Source: Lingula anatina
Taxonomy: Eukaryota; Brachiopoda; Lingulata; Lingulida; Lingulidae
Length of the DNA stretch: 64,000 bases
Reading direction: 5' to 3'
Assembly (NCBI RefSeq): GCF_001039355.2
Contig: NW_019775574.1
Span: 139,058-203,057, forward strand
Part shown: in pieces, positions 39,370 to 52,745 of the stretch
Numbering within the stretch: the stretch's first letter is position 1
Layout: every line of letters starts with the position of its first letter
Made by a program: the position numbers and the translations under genes
Notes under the pieces: model-generated
Told to the model about the DNA's origin: nothing
Seen by the model: the letters and a program-made list of their open reading frames with translations, nothing else
Database searches by the model: none

Positions 39370-42300
39370 AAAAGTTGTCAGGACTAAAAATTCAGAAAAG
39401 ATTTCGTGGAGAATGAATTCGATTTTATCACAATATATTTTTGTAAAATATGTAAAATATTTAAAAATGTTATGTAAGAAGCCCTAGGTTTTAGTTCTTA
39501 ATTTGAAAACATGAGGTATTTTATTATCAAGCTTTGAAATGGATAAGCTCTTTCTTCATAATACGTTCTTGTCCGTATGACAATCCTTATATCATCATCA
39601 GCTAGTTAACCAAATTATGATTGTTTTATTCTTTTTTCAATTTAGATATTGTTGAATGATTTTAAGTTCTTAATTAAAGATGTCTTCCGTCATCTGCCGT
39701 TTTTATCACATGTATCAATGGATCTAATTTTAATTTTTTTATGTCGACAATATCAGAAATGGTTGGTCGCTTGCCCGAAGCTTGTACATACACCATCCAT
39801 TGAGAAAGGGGGTTAGACTTGGGAAGATAGATGGAAGCTCATGATAGAATAGTATTTTTTAGTTTTAGACTACACATTCTAATACTTGGCCCAATGATAT
39901 TGTTTAAATATAACTTGCCAGTAATCATTTAGCCTCTTTACAGCTATATCATATATCATGTATCATACATTTGAACACACGATGAAATGGTACACATCGA
40001 AGTCATTTCTTTTACTGTTGTAACATACAAGAAGATATTGCCCAGGTATTAATTACACCATTGCCATTCTGGACATATTAATATTCCATTGAAATGTGCG
40101 GATGACCTCAAATATCATTTAATTTCACATTGATGTGGAAGTCGTATCAATGTAATCATTATATTATATAAAATAACTACGCAAATAGTTAAGCTTCTGT
40201 TAGGCCGATCCTATTAATGTATATGTGTACCCTGTAAGTCGCAATTATCTCATTGTTTTCTGGTATGTCTCACATGAGGGCGATATACCTCTACCTCGGG
40301 AAGGTGCTCACATTGTAATTATATCGCATGATTGTATATAATTGTGATGGAATCATAGATGCAAGTTATATGATGATTTTTGTACATTCTAATGAATATT
40401 GTAAATAAAAGCTGATTTGCTCAATACGTCCTTTGCTGTTTTTATCACGTTCTACAGCCAGACCCAATCTTTAAGAGGTCTAGACGGGCGATCGCGATCT
40501 AAAATGTGAGTGAATATGAATAAATGAATAGAAAATGATCAGTTGGTCAAAAGCTACACGTGCCCATTTTATAGTGAAAAATCGGAGAGTTCACAGTTCA
40601 TTGTTGTCTTGGTTTAGTTGATGTGTCTTCATACTGCTTAGAGCTGTCTTTGTAATTCCAAAGTACAATTACCAGAGTGGATATTGAAATAGATATCAAT
40701 ATTGGTAATTCATTTTTAATACGTTATTTATCTTTGTCTATAAGCGTTGCTTATAGTATTGTATACAAGGTCAATTTTGGGAACTTTTATGAATACTAAA
40801 CTGATTTTGATCTAATTTGGAATATTACTTACGGTTAGCTTAACCTCACGCTAAAACAAACTGTCTTCGACAACTCTGGCACCATCTACTTCAACCGTTT
40901 AAAATATCTAATTTTTAATGACCTTTTTATTCCTTCCACTGCGAAAAAGTCCATTACGGCTTGAGCCGACAGGTATTTACCCTGTGCTATATATTAGTCA
41001 CTGTACATGCATGTACCAGTATGCTAGTACCAATGGACTTCTCAAATTTTGTGTAGAAATCTAATTTCCATTTGAATAAGTTTAAGGAAATGTAGCCACG
41101 ATCGTTAAGGGTAGGTAAACTTAGTTTGAGGACCACCTTTTTCTTCAGTGCATTCTGTAATTACTTTTTACTCCATGTTTTCAAAGACTATCATGTGCAT
41201 TAGTTACAGCATAGTAATACATAGTGCATAATTAATCTAAAATATTGAATCAGAATGAAAGGACTTTTCCACATTTGTATTATGGTAACCCAGTATATCA
41301 TTATAAATTCATTCTCTATATATGGTTTTCAAATTCATCAACTTACTAAGTTAGCAACCGATATTGTATCCTTCAATCTATCACAATGGGATCAATGGTC
41401 ACGGGCGTATCAGGCCAATTACACCAAGTTCCAGTACGTTGACGATGAGCGCATGTTTTGTTTTCGTCGGTACAGCCTTTAAAGCCCATATAAGTGCTAT
41501 TAATTAATTTCATTGTTTTCACTCAGTGTTTTAAATAAATCGGCCGATGATATTCTTTCATATGTACACAGCCCTTACATACAAAATCATAGAAATAAAA
41601 CAAATGGATGAAAATAAAATGAAAAAATAAATAAATAAATAACACGGTACTTCAAGTTTATTTAAGAAATGGAATGGTTTTATTCACAAGTTAATGCATA
41701 GTTTTACGGAATACTGTTAAAATGCAAGGGGGTCCTACACAGAAGAAATGTAAAATTACCCTCTGTTTAACCAATGACACCGTGTCAGTAATCTCTTCCT
41801 TTCAAATGCCTGTGCTTGTTCTGCTGCTGATACTCGACATTTTAATAAGCTTATTATGCATATCTCTTCAAAACCTAGACTATAAACTACTTAAAGCTGA
41901 TATAAAAGTTTGCATTTGTTTGTATTTGCTTCGTTGTTTAAATGTAGTGTTAGTGATAAAGGGTTTTGCTTCACAACCAGCATGATATATATCTAAAACC
42001 AAGTAACCATCTCATCTTTTCTGAATTAAACTCTCCTATGTACTTGGTACAATGAAAAACTCAAAATAAAATAGACCGTGTGCATGTGACCTAAAAAAGT
42101 CCATAATTTCGGACGAGATTTCTACTACTTGCATATCGATATTTCATTTGAAGAAGTCTACGACAGACGTATTCATTCTTATAATACATATATATATATA
42201 ATGTACACACGTTCTGGTGATCATCTAAAAAACAATCAACACGAGAAATACATACCACTTGCGTGGTAAGCCTTGAAAGGGCTTAAAAACGTGTTTTTAG

Positions 42301-42456
42301 ATATAAATATTGTTATAAGTGAAAACTGGAATGTATACGGCGGAAAAGATTACATAGATAAAAAGCCATTAAAATAAAAGAACGGAATCTTTGTACAACA
42401 TGACAGTTAGACATTAAAAAGATCACTGCAATCGTTCTGGCAAAATAATCGTGTAA
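39370..42456. other. Region between the two convergent genes (3'UTRs), first copy
   Basis: Contains the 3'UTR of the Ig/mucin gene and, towards 42456, the 3'UTR of the minus-strand collagen gene. Minus-strand AATAAA words occur near 41655-41680 and might end the latter. The open frames at 41255-41482 and 41722-41985 change amino acids or frame between the two haplotype copies and are not genes. Confidence 0.6.
40404..40409 (+). promoter_or_regulatory. Probable polyadenylation signal of the Ig/mucin gene
   Basis: AATAAA in GTAAATAAAAGCTG about 1.03 kb after the stop codon, followed by a GT-rich stretch. The same signal recurs at 46434-46439 in the second haplotype copy. Other AATAAA-like words are possible in this AT-rich 3' flank. 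Confidence 0.5.
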
Positions 42457-45352
42457 TTATAATCTCGTGGCAACAGGATCCTCCTCTCTCGGCGTAGAAA
42501 GTTCTTCAGGATCGTGAGAAGAATCCCATTCGCCGACCTCTTCCTGTTCTGACGTGGGAGCTACGGCATCTTCAGTGTCCTCTGCAAAGGCGGGGTTTTC
42601 TTTACCACCTTTAGGCCTAAAGGCATGGAAATTTAAGGGACTGTCCACAATTGAAGACTTGTCTGAGATGCTCTCCGTATCAGACTTGCACTGCGCCTTA
42701 CGCCACTTTCGGAACCCAACAGCTATTACTATGGCTACCACAATGGTAATGACGGCCGCCCATATTGTGATGCCTGTAAGAGCCGTTGTAATGGTACTGA
42801 CAGACATTCCGGAGACTACAGCCGGCATTCCACTCTGAGCACTACCTAAAGATAAAAAAACAAACAAATGGTTAGAGATAACCAATGTTGACAAAACTGA
42901 AATAAAATGAAAAATAAATAAATGAACGCTGCTGGCCATGAAAAAAAATGAGATAACAAATGTATTTTTTCACAAAAGAAACAATATGAGAAAAGATACA
43001 GAAATACGATCATGTCTTACTTTTACATATTTACCAATGGAATATTTTAATAGTCTAAAAACTGTGAGTATACACTCTACTTACTTCCAGCTGCTACCAC
43101 GCTAGACCCGACGCAGTAAAACGATCCCACAGTATTGACACAGGTATTGCCAGCTGGGCATGGAGATGTCCCTGAGCACTCGTTTATATCTACAAAAGTG
43201 AGAATATTTAGAGGAATAGTTAAAGAAGCAATACAGTGCCAGTCGCATGACCAGGCATTTACAAAAGGGGAATAAAACGTGGAAAATAAAAAAAGAAACA
43301 CAAACGGCATAAGCACTACAAGCAAAAATAACCTGAAATTGCGGTGTGCATTGATGATGGTCGTTCACATTATCTTATGAACGTATTTTTCATGTTTACA
43401 CTAAAAGCTACATGTAGTTGATCGGGTACCTTACCTATACACTCGTGGAAGTCCAGTGATAACTGATACCCAGGGAAGCAACTGCAGTTGTATCCACCGT
43501 TGTTCTGGCCGAGGCCAAATACTGTATCAGTACAAGTGTGTTCGCATTGTCCGTTATCAATCTGGCATTCATTCGTGTCTGTTTTGAAAAAAAAATTCGA
43601 AAGTGAAAAGCGGTAAAATGATGAAATAATTCTTTCCAATAATCTGAATTTACAATTCCAAACATTCACCAATTTTTTGAAATATTGTACGTCGATTCAA
43701 ATTATTTCACACAGCAAGAAGCTATGTTTTGAAATGACCGTAAATAAGGTGAAATTAAGTGCACTTGTACTGTACTTACTTTCACAGAAGGTCTCGTTTA
43801 ATGGGATGTAGACGCCATTCACCAAACAGTCACAGTATTTTCGCCCACAACATGGATAGTAACAACGGATATTTTCCACTGGAAAAGTGATACGAGTATT
43901 TCAATCTTTAAAAGATCAAATAATCATTTTAAGTAATATATACATGTATATCCATGTCAATGTGTTCGTGCTTGTGTGTGAATAAATGGGACCCATCATT
44001 AAAACTTTTAAGTTAAAATTAAAATGAAGGATATTTAAAATGAAGGATATTTGTACTCACGTAAACAACAAGAGGCCTGCGCAGCGCCCTCGTAGGGAAG
44101 GTAGACATTGTTTCCAACGTGACATGTACAACAAGTACCAGCAGCATCAGTGTTACAAACTGAAATGGAGTAATACGTGTATATAAAGACACACGTGTTA
44201 ATCGTTTCAACAAGGACAACTAAACTAGCCAAGTAAAATAAAAATGGGAATGCTAGATCGATACTGAATAATTACATAAATTTGCTTTATTGTAATATTA
44301 TAATTAAAATAAAACTCACTTTCTGATTGCACCGGCTGCAAAAGAAAAGAAAAGATACATTCGTTATATTTTTCAACAAAGCTTGTCGGGTAACTAAAAG
44401 ACATCTTTTAAATATATATTTATATTAAATCTTTTAAAATGATATATCGAAATATTTCTAATTTAAATTAAATTTTAAAAAAGTATAACCAAACAAGGCA
44501 CTAAATTTAACTATCATTAAAAAAAAGAGGACATGCACGACATTTAAATAGAGCATTCGAAGTAGCTCTACATCCATTTCACCCATTCGCTTTTATGCGC
44601 TTTCAAGTACTTACCGGGTTCAGAAGTAAAAGTTTCATCCCAATCGGTAGACCATACGAATCCCTGTCTCCATTGCCGTACATGATCACCATGAAGTTAA
44701 CATTAGAGTCTGTGCTTCTGATAACATGGCTTTGGCTCTCTCCGGTCACCGTGACGTGGGCCCCAACCAAACCGTCATTTTGTGGGGAGTTCGGATTATT
44801 GGGGATCGGGTTCCATGTTAGACTCAGAGCGGCTCCGTCTAATCGTAGCGTAGAAGTGAACTGGGACTTCATAATTATCATTAAATGATGCGTATAGGAT
44901 CCTGATACTGATGTTGGGAGCAGGAAGTGATAGTCGTTGCTGTACTGCTCGACCGACACTACGGTGATCATGGATGGATCAGCAAGTTCTGCACTGCTTG
45001 TCTGACTCTTCACCATTTGTTGGAGGAGGATTGGTTTGTTTGCATACACACGGTAGTATACACCGGAAGAAAATTCATCCTGGGTATAACCGCCAGCGAA
45101 TGGGATGGTGTAAGTTTTTGTCTCGCCGTTGCTTGAAATACGTGTAATCACCGTGTTGTCCTCGGCGGCAACGATCCTGAAGAAGTCACCAATTGTTCGG
45201 TCTGGAATGGGTACCGTACCATAGTCTCTGCCCCAAGATGTCACAGGGATCATCTGTTCTACTAAATGGTCACGTGAAGGAGTGTTGCCTGGTGTCAAAC
45301 CGAGGATATTGGTTCTGACATTACCACTGAAGACAGCAACAGTTTTACTTGA
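42457..45352 (-). pseudogene. Truncated haplotype copy of the 3' end of the collagen/IgGFc gene
   Basis: Carries exons equivalent to the last part of the full gene: partial IgGFc exon to 44617, microexon 44335-44320, Cys-rich modules 44159-44061 and 43878-43780, EGF 43578-43435, EGF-like 43189-43085, TM/tail 42845-42457. All splice sites and frames are intact. It is truncated only because the contig ends at 45352. Allelic replacements relative to the other copy include T(N/D)ECQ, G(L/R)GQNN, S(E/D)QEE and D(P/S)VATRL. Treat as an allele, not as a second gene or a decayed pseudogene. Confidence 0.8.
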
Positions 45353-45400
45353 NCCAAAAAAAATTCTGCAAATGAAAGTTCGAATAAAATTGTTATTTAA

Positions 45401-48400
45401 AAAAGTTGTCAGGACTAAAAATTCAGAAAAGATTTCGTGGAGAATGAATTCGATTTTATCACAATATATTTTTGTAAAATATGTAAAATATTTAAAAATG
45501 TTATGTAAGAAGCCCTAGGTTTTAGTTCTTAATTTGAAAACATGAGGTATTTTATTATCAAGCTTTGAAATGGATAAGCTCTTTCTTCATAATACATTCT
45601 TGTCCGTATGACAATCCTTATATCATCATCAGCTAGTTAACCAAATTATGATTGTTTTATTCTTTTTTCAATTTAGATATTGTTGAATGATTTTAAGTTC
45701 TTAATTAAAGATGTCTTCCGTCATCTGCCGTTTTTATCACATGTATCAATGGATCTAATTTTAATTTTTTTATGTCGACAATATCAGAAATGGTTGGTCG
45801 CTTGCCCGAAGCTTGTACATACACCATCCATTGAGAAAGGGGGTTAGACTTGGGAAGATAGATGGAAGCTCATGATAGAATAGTATTTTTTAGTTTTAGA
45901 CTACACATTCTAATACTTGGTCCAATGATATTGTTTAAATATAACTTGCCAGTAATCATTTAGCCTCTTTACAGCTATATCATATATCATGTATCATACA
46001 TTTGAACACACGATGAAATGGTACACATCGAAGTCATTTCTTTTACTGTTGTAACATACAAGAAGATATTGCCCAGGTATTAATTACACCATTGCCATTC
46101 TGGACATATTAATATTCCATTGAAATGTGCGGATGACCTCAAATATCATTTAATTTCACATTGATGTGGAAGTCGTATCAATGTAATCATTATATTATAT
46201 AAATAACTACGCAAATAGTTAAGCTTCTGTTAGGCCGATCATATTAATGTATATGTGTACCCTGTAAGTCGCAATTATCTCATTGTTTTCTGGTATGTCT
46301 CACATGAGGGCGATATACCTCTACCTCGGGAAGGTGCTCACATTGTAATTATATCGCATGATTGTATATAATTGTGATGGAATCATAGATGCAAGTTATA
46401 TGATGATTTTTGTACATTCTAATGAATATTGTAAATAAAAGCTGATTTGCTCAATACGTCCTTTGCTGTTTTTATCACGTTCTACAGCCAGACCCAATCT
46501 TTAAGAGGTCTAGACGGGCGATCGCGATCTAAAATGTGAGTGAAAATGAATAAATGAATAGAAAATGATCAGTTGGTCAAAAGCTACACGTGCCCATTTT
46601 ATAGTGAAAAATCGGAGAGTACACAGTTCATTGTTGTCTTGGTTTAGTTGATGTGTCTTCATACTGCTTAGAGCTGTCTTTGTAATTCCAAAGTACAATT
46701 ACCAGAGTGGATATTGAAATAGATATCAATATTGGTAATGCATTTTTAATACGTTATTTATCTTTGTCTATAAGCGTTGCTTATAGTATTGTATACAAGG
46801 TCAATTTTGGGAACTTTTATGAATACTAATCTGATTTTGATCTAATTTGGAATATAACTAACGGTTAGCTTAACCTCACGCTAAAGCAAACTGTCTTCGA
46901 CAACTCTGGCACCATCTACTTCAACCGTTTAAAATATCTAGTTTTTAATGACCTTTTTATTCCTTCCACTGCGAAAAAGTCCATTACGGCTTGAGCCGAC
47001 AGGTATTTACCCTGTGCTATATAATAGTCACTGTACATGCATGTACCAGTATGCTAGTACCAATGGACTTCTCAAATTTTGTGAAGAAATCTAATTTCCA
47101 TTTAAATAAGTTTAAGGAAATGTAGCCACGATCGTTAAGGGTAGGTAAACTTAGTTTGAGGACCACCTTTTTCTTCAGTGTATTCTGTAATTACTTTTTA
47201 TCACATGACGGTGGTACTCCATTTTTTCAAAGACTGTCATGTGCATTAGTTACATAGTAATGCATAGTACATAATTAATCTAAAATATTGAATCAGTATG
47301 AAAGGACTTTTCCACATTTGTATTATGGTAACCCAGTATATCAATATAAATTCATTCTCTATATATGGTTTTCAAATTCATCAACTTACTAAGTTAGCAA
47401 CCGATATTGTATCCTTCACAATGGGATCAATGGTCACGGGCGTATCAGGCCAATTACACCTGAATAAGTTCAAGTATGTTGACGATGAGCGCATGTTTTG
47501 TTTTCGTCGGTACAGCCTTTAAAGCCCATATAAGTGCTATTAATTAATTAATTTCATTGTTTTCACTCAGTGTTTTAAATAAATCGGCCGATGATATTCT
47601 TTCATATGTACACAGCCCTTACATACAAAATCATAGAAATAAAACAAATGGATGAAAATAAAATGAAAAAAATAAAAATAACACGGTACTTCAAGTTTAT
47701 TTAAGAAATGGAATGGTTTTATTCACAAGTTAATGCATAGTTTTACGGAATACTGTTAAAATGCAAGTGGGTCCTACACAGAAGAAATGTAAAATTACCC
47801 TCTGTTTACCCAATGACACCGTGTCAGTAATCTCTTCCATTCAAATGTCTGTGCTTGTACTGCTGCTGATACTCGACATTTTAATAAGCTTATTATGCAT
47901 ATCTCTTCAAAACCTAGACTATAAACTACTTAAAGCTGATATAAAAGTTTGCATTTGTTTGTATTTGCTTCGTTGTTTAAATGTAGTGTTAGTGATAAAG
48001 GGTTTTGCTTCACAACCAGCATGATACATATCTAAAACCAAGTACCCATCTCATCTTTTCTGAATTAAACTCTCCTATGTACTTGGTACAATGAAAAACT
48101 CAAAATAAAATAGACCGTGTGCATGTGACCTAAAAAAGTCCATAATTTCGGACGAGATTTCTACTACTTGCATATCGATATTTCATTTGAAGAAGTCTAC
48201 GAGAGACGTATTCATTCTTATAATACATATATATATATATATATAATGTACACACGTTCTGGTGATCATCTAAAAAACAATCAACACGAGAAATACATAC
48301 CACTAGCGTGGTAAGCCTTGAAAGGGCTTAAAAACGTGTTTTTAGATATAAATATTGTTATAAGTGAAAACTGGAATGTATACGGCGGAAAAGATTACAT

Positions 48401-48501
48401 AGATAAAAAGCAATTAAAATAAAAGAACGGAATCTTTGTACAACATGACAGTTAGACATTAAAAAGATCACTGCAATCGTTCTGGCAAAATAATCGTGTA
48501 A
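45401..48501. other. Region between the convergent genes, second haplotype copy
   Basis: Repeats the content of 39370-42456, with the Ig/mucin poly(A) signal at 46434-46439 and small indels (for example an extended TA tract near 48228). No gene. Confidence 0.7.
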
Positions 48502-48890
48502 TTATAATCTCGTGGCAACAGAATCCTCCTCTCTCGGCGTAGAAAGTTCTTCAGGATCGTGAGAAGAATCCCATTCGCCGACCTCTTCCTGGTCTGACGT
48601 GGGAGCTACGGCATCTTCAGTGTCCTCTGCAAAGGCGGGGTTTTCTTTACCACCTTTAGGCCTAAAGGCATGGAAATTTAAGGGACTGTCCACAATTGAA
48701 GACTTGTCTGAGATGCTCTCCGTATCAGACTTGCACTGCGCCTTACGCCACTTTCGGAACCCAACAGCTATTACTATGGCTACCACAATGGTAATGACGG
48801 CCGCCCATATTGTGATGCCTGTAAGAGCCGTTGTAATGGTACTGACAGACATTCCGGAGACTACAGCCGGCATTCCACTCTGAGCACTAC
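48502..48890 (-). CDS. Exon 19: juxtamembrane, TM segment and cytoplasmic tail
   Basis: Hydrophobic run [20 protein letters not shown] followed by stop-transfer RKWRK marks a single-pass type I TM segment. The tail of about 80 residues is acidic and Ser/Thr-rich, with an ENPAF word resembling NPXF/Y endocytic or adaptor motifs, and ends EEDSVATRL, whose last residues could suit a PDZ ligand. The allele at 42457-42845 differs by a few residues. Confidence 0.85.
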
Positions 48891-51800
48891 CTAAAGATAA
48901 AAAAAACAAACAAATGGTTAGAGATAACCAATGTTGACAAAACTGAAATAAAATGAAAAATAAATAAATGAACGCTGCTGGCCATGAAAAAAATTGAGAT
49001 AACTTGCGCAAATGTATTTTTTCACAAAAGAAACAATACGAGAAAAGATACAGAAATACGATCATGTCTTACTTTTACATATTTACCAATGGAGTATTTT
49101 AATAGTCTAAAAACTGTGAGTATACACTCTACTTACTTCCAGCTGCTACCACGCTAGACCCGACGCAGTAAAACGATCCCACAGTATTGACACAGGTATT
49201 GCCAGCTGGGCATGGAGATGTTCCTGAGCACTCGTTTATATCTACAAAAGTGAGAATATTTAGAGGAATAGTTAAAGAAGCAATACAGTGCCAGTCGCAT
49301 GACCAGGCATTTACAAAAGGGGAATAAAACGTGGAAAATAAAAAAGAAACACAAACGGCATAAGCACTACAAGCAAAAATAACCTGAAATTGCGGTGTGC
49401 ATTGATGATGGTCGTTCACATTATCTTACGAACGTATTTCCATGTTTACACTAAAAGCTACATGTAGTTGATCGGGTACCTTACCTATACACTCGTGGAA
49501 GTCCAGTGATAACTGATACCCAGGGAAGCAACTGCAGTTGTATCCACCGTTGTTCTGTCCGCGGCCAAATACTGTATCAGTACAAGTGTGTTCGCATTGT
49601 CCGTTATCAATCTGGCATTCATCCGTGTCTGTTTTGAAAAAAAAAATTCGAAAGTGAAAAGCGGTAAAATGATGAAATAATTCTTTCCAATAATCTGAAT
49701 TTACAATTCCAAACATTCACCAATTTTTTGAAATATTGTACGTCGATTCAAATTATTTCACACAGCAAGAAGCTATGTTTTGAAATGACCGTAAATTAGG
49801 TGAAATTAAGTGCACTTGTACTGTACTTACTTTCACAGAAGGTCTCGTTTAATGGGATGTAGACGCCATTCACCAAACAGTCACAGTATTTTCGCCCGCA
49901 ACATGGATAGTAACAACGGATATTTTCCACTGGAAAAGTGATACGAGTATTTCAATCTTTAAAAGATCAAATAATCATTTTAAGTAATATATACATGTAT
50001 ATCCGTGTGAATGTGTTCGTGCGTGTGTGTGAATAAATGGGACCCATCATGAAAACTTTTAAGTTAAAATTAAAATGAAGGATATTTAAAATGAAGGCTA
50101 TTTGTACTCACCTAAACAACAAGAGGCCTGCGCAGCGCCCTCGTAGGGAAGGTAGACATTGTTTCCAACGTGACATGTACAACAAGTACCAGCAGCATCA
50201 GTGTTACAAACTGAAATGGAGTAATACAAAGTAATATAAAGTAATATAAAGACACACGTGTTAATCGTATCAACAAGGACAACTAAACTAGCCAAGTAAA
50301 ATAAAAATGGGAATGCTAGATCGATACTGAGTAATTACATAAATTTGCTTTATTGTAATATTATAATTAAAAAAAAAACTCACTTTCTGATTGCACCGGC
50401 TGCAAAAGAAAAGAAAAGATACATTCGTTAGATTTTTCAACAGAGCTTGTCGGGTAACTAAAAGACATCTTTTAAATATATATTTATATTAAATCTTTTA
50501 AAATGATATATCGAAATATAATTTAAATTTAAATTTAAAATTAATTCTAATTTAAATTTAATTTTAAAAAAGTATCTCAAAGTCAACCCCATAACCAAAC
50601 AAGGCACTAAATTTGACTATCATTAAAAAAGAGGACATGCACGACATTTAAATAGAGCATTCGAAGTAGCTCTACATCCATTTCACCCATTCGCTTTTAT
50701 GCGCTTTCAAGTACTTACCGGGTTCAGAAGTAAAAGTTTCATCCCAATCGGTAGACCATACGAATCCCTGTCTCCATTGCCGTACATGATCACCATGAAG
50801 TTAACACTAGAGTCTGTGCTTCTGATAACATGGCTTTGGCTCTCTCCGGACACCGTGACGTGAGCCCCAACCAAACCGTCATTTTGTGGGGAGTTCGGAT
50901 TATTGGGGATCGGGTTCCATGTTAGACTCAGAGCGGCTCCGTCTAATCGTAGTGTAGAAGTGAACTGGGACTTCATAATTATCATTAAATGATGCGTATA
51001 GGATCCTGATACTGATGTTGGGAGCAGGAAGTGATAGTCGTTGCTGTACTGCTCGACCGACACTACGGTGATCATGGATGGATCAGCAAGTTCTGCACTG
51101 CTTGTCTGACTCTTCACCATTTGTTGGAGGAGGATTGGTTTGTTTGCATACACACGGTAGTATACACCGGAAGAAAATTCATCCTGGGTATAACCGCCAG
51201 CGAATGGGATGGTGTAAGTTTTTGTCTCGCCGTTGCTTGAAATACGTGTAATCACCGTGTTGTCCTCGGCGGCAACGATCCTGAAGAAGTCACCAATTGT
51301 TCGGTCTGGAATGGGTACCGTACCGTAGTCTCTGCCCCAAGATGTCACAGGGATCATCTGTTCTACTAAATGGTCACGTGAAGGAGTGTTGCCTGGTGTC
51401 AAACCGAGGATATTGGTTCTGACATTACCACTGAAGACAGCAACAGTTTTACTTGCGACAACCAGTGCACCGGTCAAATCACCTGGTGTGCCCCCATCGC
51501 TTTGTAGTTGAAGGACTTCGTACATTTGGAGAGTTTCTGATATAACGTCGTTGTTACGATACGTTTGGCCGTTGTAAGTAACCTGCAAATCGGGCTCGCT
51601 AGCGTTGAACTTACGAGGGAGTGTAACGGTTACAAGAGTGTTGTCTTCTGTGGCTGCAATACCTAATTCAGTTTGGAATCTAGGAGGAGAGTAAGAGACA
51701 GTATAGTATCTATTGCCTAGAGCATCCTTCGGAAGAGCCAAATAGCCGTCTGTTGAAAAGCTATTTTTGTTTAGACAATAGACCACCACATCCTCACTCG

Positions 51801-52711
51801 ACTGAATTCTAACACCCTTTCTTTCCTTGACGCTTCCTCTCAGTACCAGGGTCGGCTCATCAAGAGTTTCTTTCAATACCTGACCACCAAGCACCAACCT
51901 TGGCAATCTCACTAAATCTCCGTTAGTATTGTAATAGGTTATGTTTAGAGAGGCTACTGTGATCGTGTCCCTCCCAGGAGTGATGAAACATTCAAAAAAT
52001 GGGTTGGGACCTGGGCCGTCTTGCACTCGATTTTCAGTGAACATCACCATGTAATCAGTGCCAATAGCGTCAAGAAGTGTTGAAGATGCTGTAATAAAAA
52101 AAATTAGATTTAACTGATGCATTCTGTCAAATGATGTAATTTTTATTTCACCGATAAATATACCATAAAATAAAATACACAAAGTTTGTATCTAACAGTG
52201 TAATTTTACAGAAGATATACGCTGTGCAGAACTGTTACCAACAGTTTATTCTTTTTTAAATAATATATTTATTTTATTACTTTTAAAATTATATATAAAT
52301 ATTACTTTGTCTCTTTTTCCTTTTCCCCGCCATGTCCGCTGGGCACTGAGATCTGGGTACTCTATTGGTGTAGACCGAAACATTAGCTCGGGCCAAATGG
52401 TACCCTTCGCTGCATATACAGTAGTAGGACCCAATCGTGTTGATGCAGATATCTCCGCAGCCTCCGTTATTAGTTGCACACTCATCTGTGTCTGTAATGA
52501 CACATATGCACAAAGTGTTACATGCTATCAATAATGAGCCGTTTGTGTTATGGTGATATGAAGAAATGCTAAATATCATACATTGTTCACTTGAATTGGT
52601 GATCTTAAAAAGAGAAGAAGAACTTCAGTAGTCACATATGTACAATATCAAACCATATTGAGCACCACGAACATTTCAAAAACCTTAAATTGATGTTTTG
52701 CAACAAAACGT

Positions 52712-52745
<34 letters not shown>

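Larger units (their letters stand above)
45355..51456. repeat. Second copy of 39324-45352, probable uncollapsed haplotype joined at a single N (45353)
   Basis: Everything from the last 46 coding bases of the Ig/mucin gene, through its 3'UTR, the intergenic part and the 3' two thirds of the second IgGFc exon, is present twice in the same order and orientation at roughly 98-99% identity by eye. Differences are SNPs and small indels, spread over introns and exons alike. The first copy breaks off at base 45352 in the middle of an exon, directly before the N. This is what an unmerged haplotig produces. A genuine tandem duplication would have to break at exactly the assembly join. Confidence 0.85.

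Noticed and set aside
41255-41482. 75-codon frame starting MKGLFHICIM (also 47298-47522)
   Set aside because: Indels between the two alleles shift the frame inside it, which a real gene would not tolerate.
41722-41985. 87-codon frame conserved in both haplotype copies (also 47761-48024)
   Set aside because: The differences between copies change the amino acid in most cases seen (G/V, T/P, F/I, P/S), so there is no sign of purifying selection. It lies in the 3' flank of two genes.
42457-45352. A second, paralogous IgGFc/EGF membrane gene
   Set aside because: Introns, intergenic sequence and even the tail of the neighbouring gene are duplicated at allele-like identity, and it is cut by a single-N join mid-exon. 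An uncollapsed haplotype explains it better.
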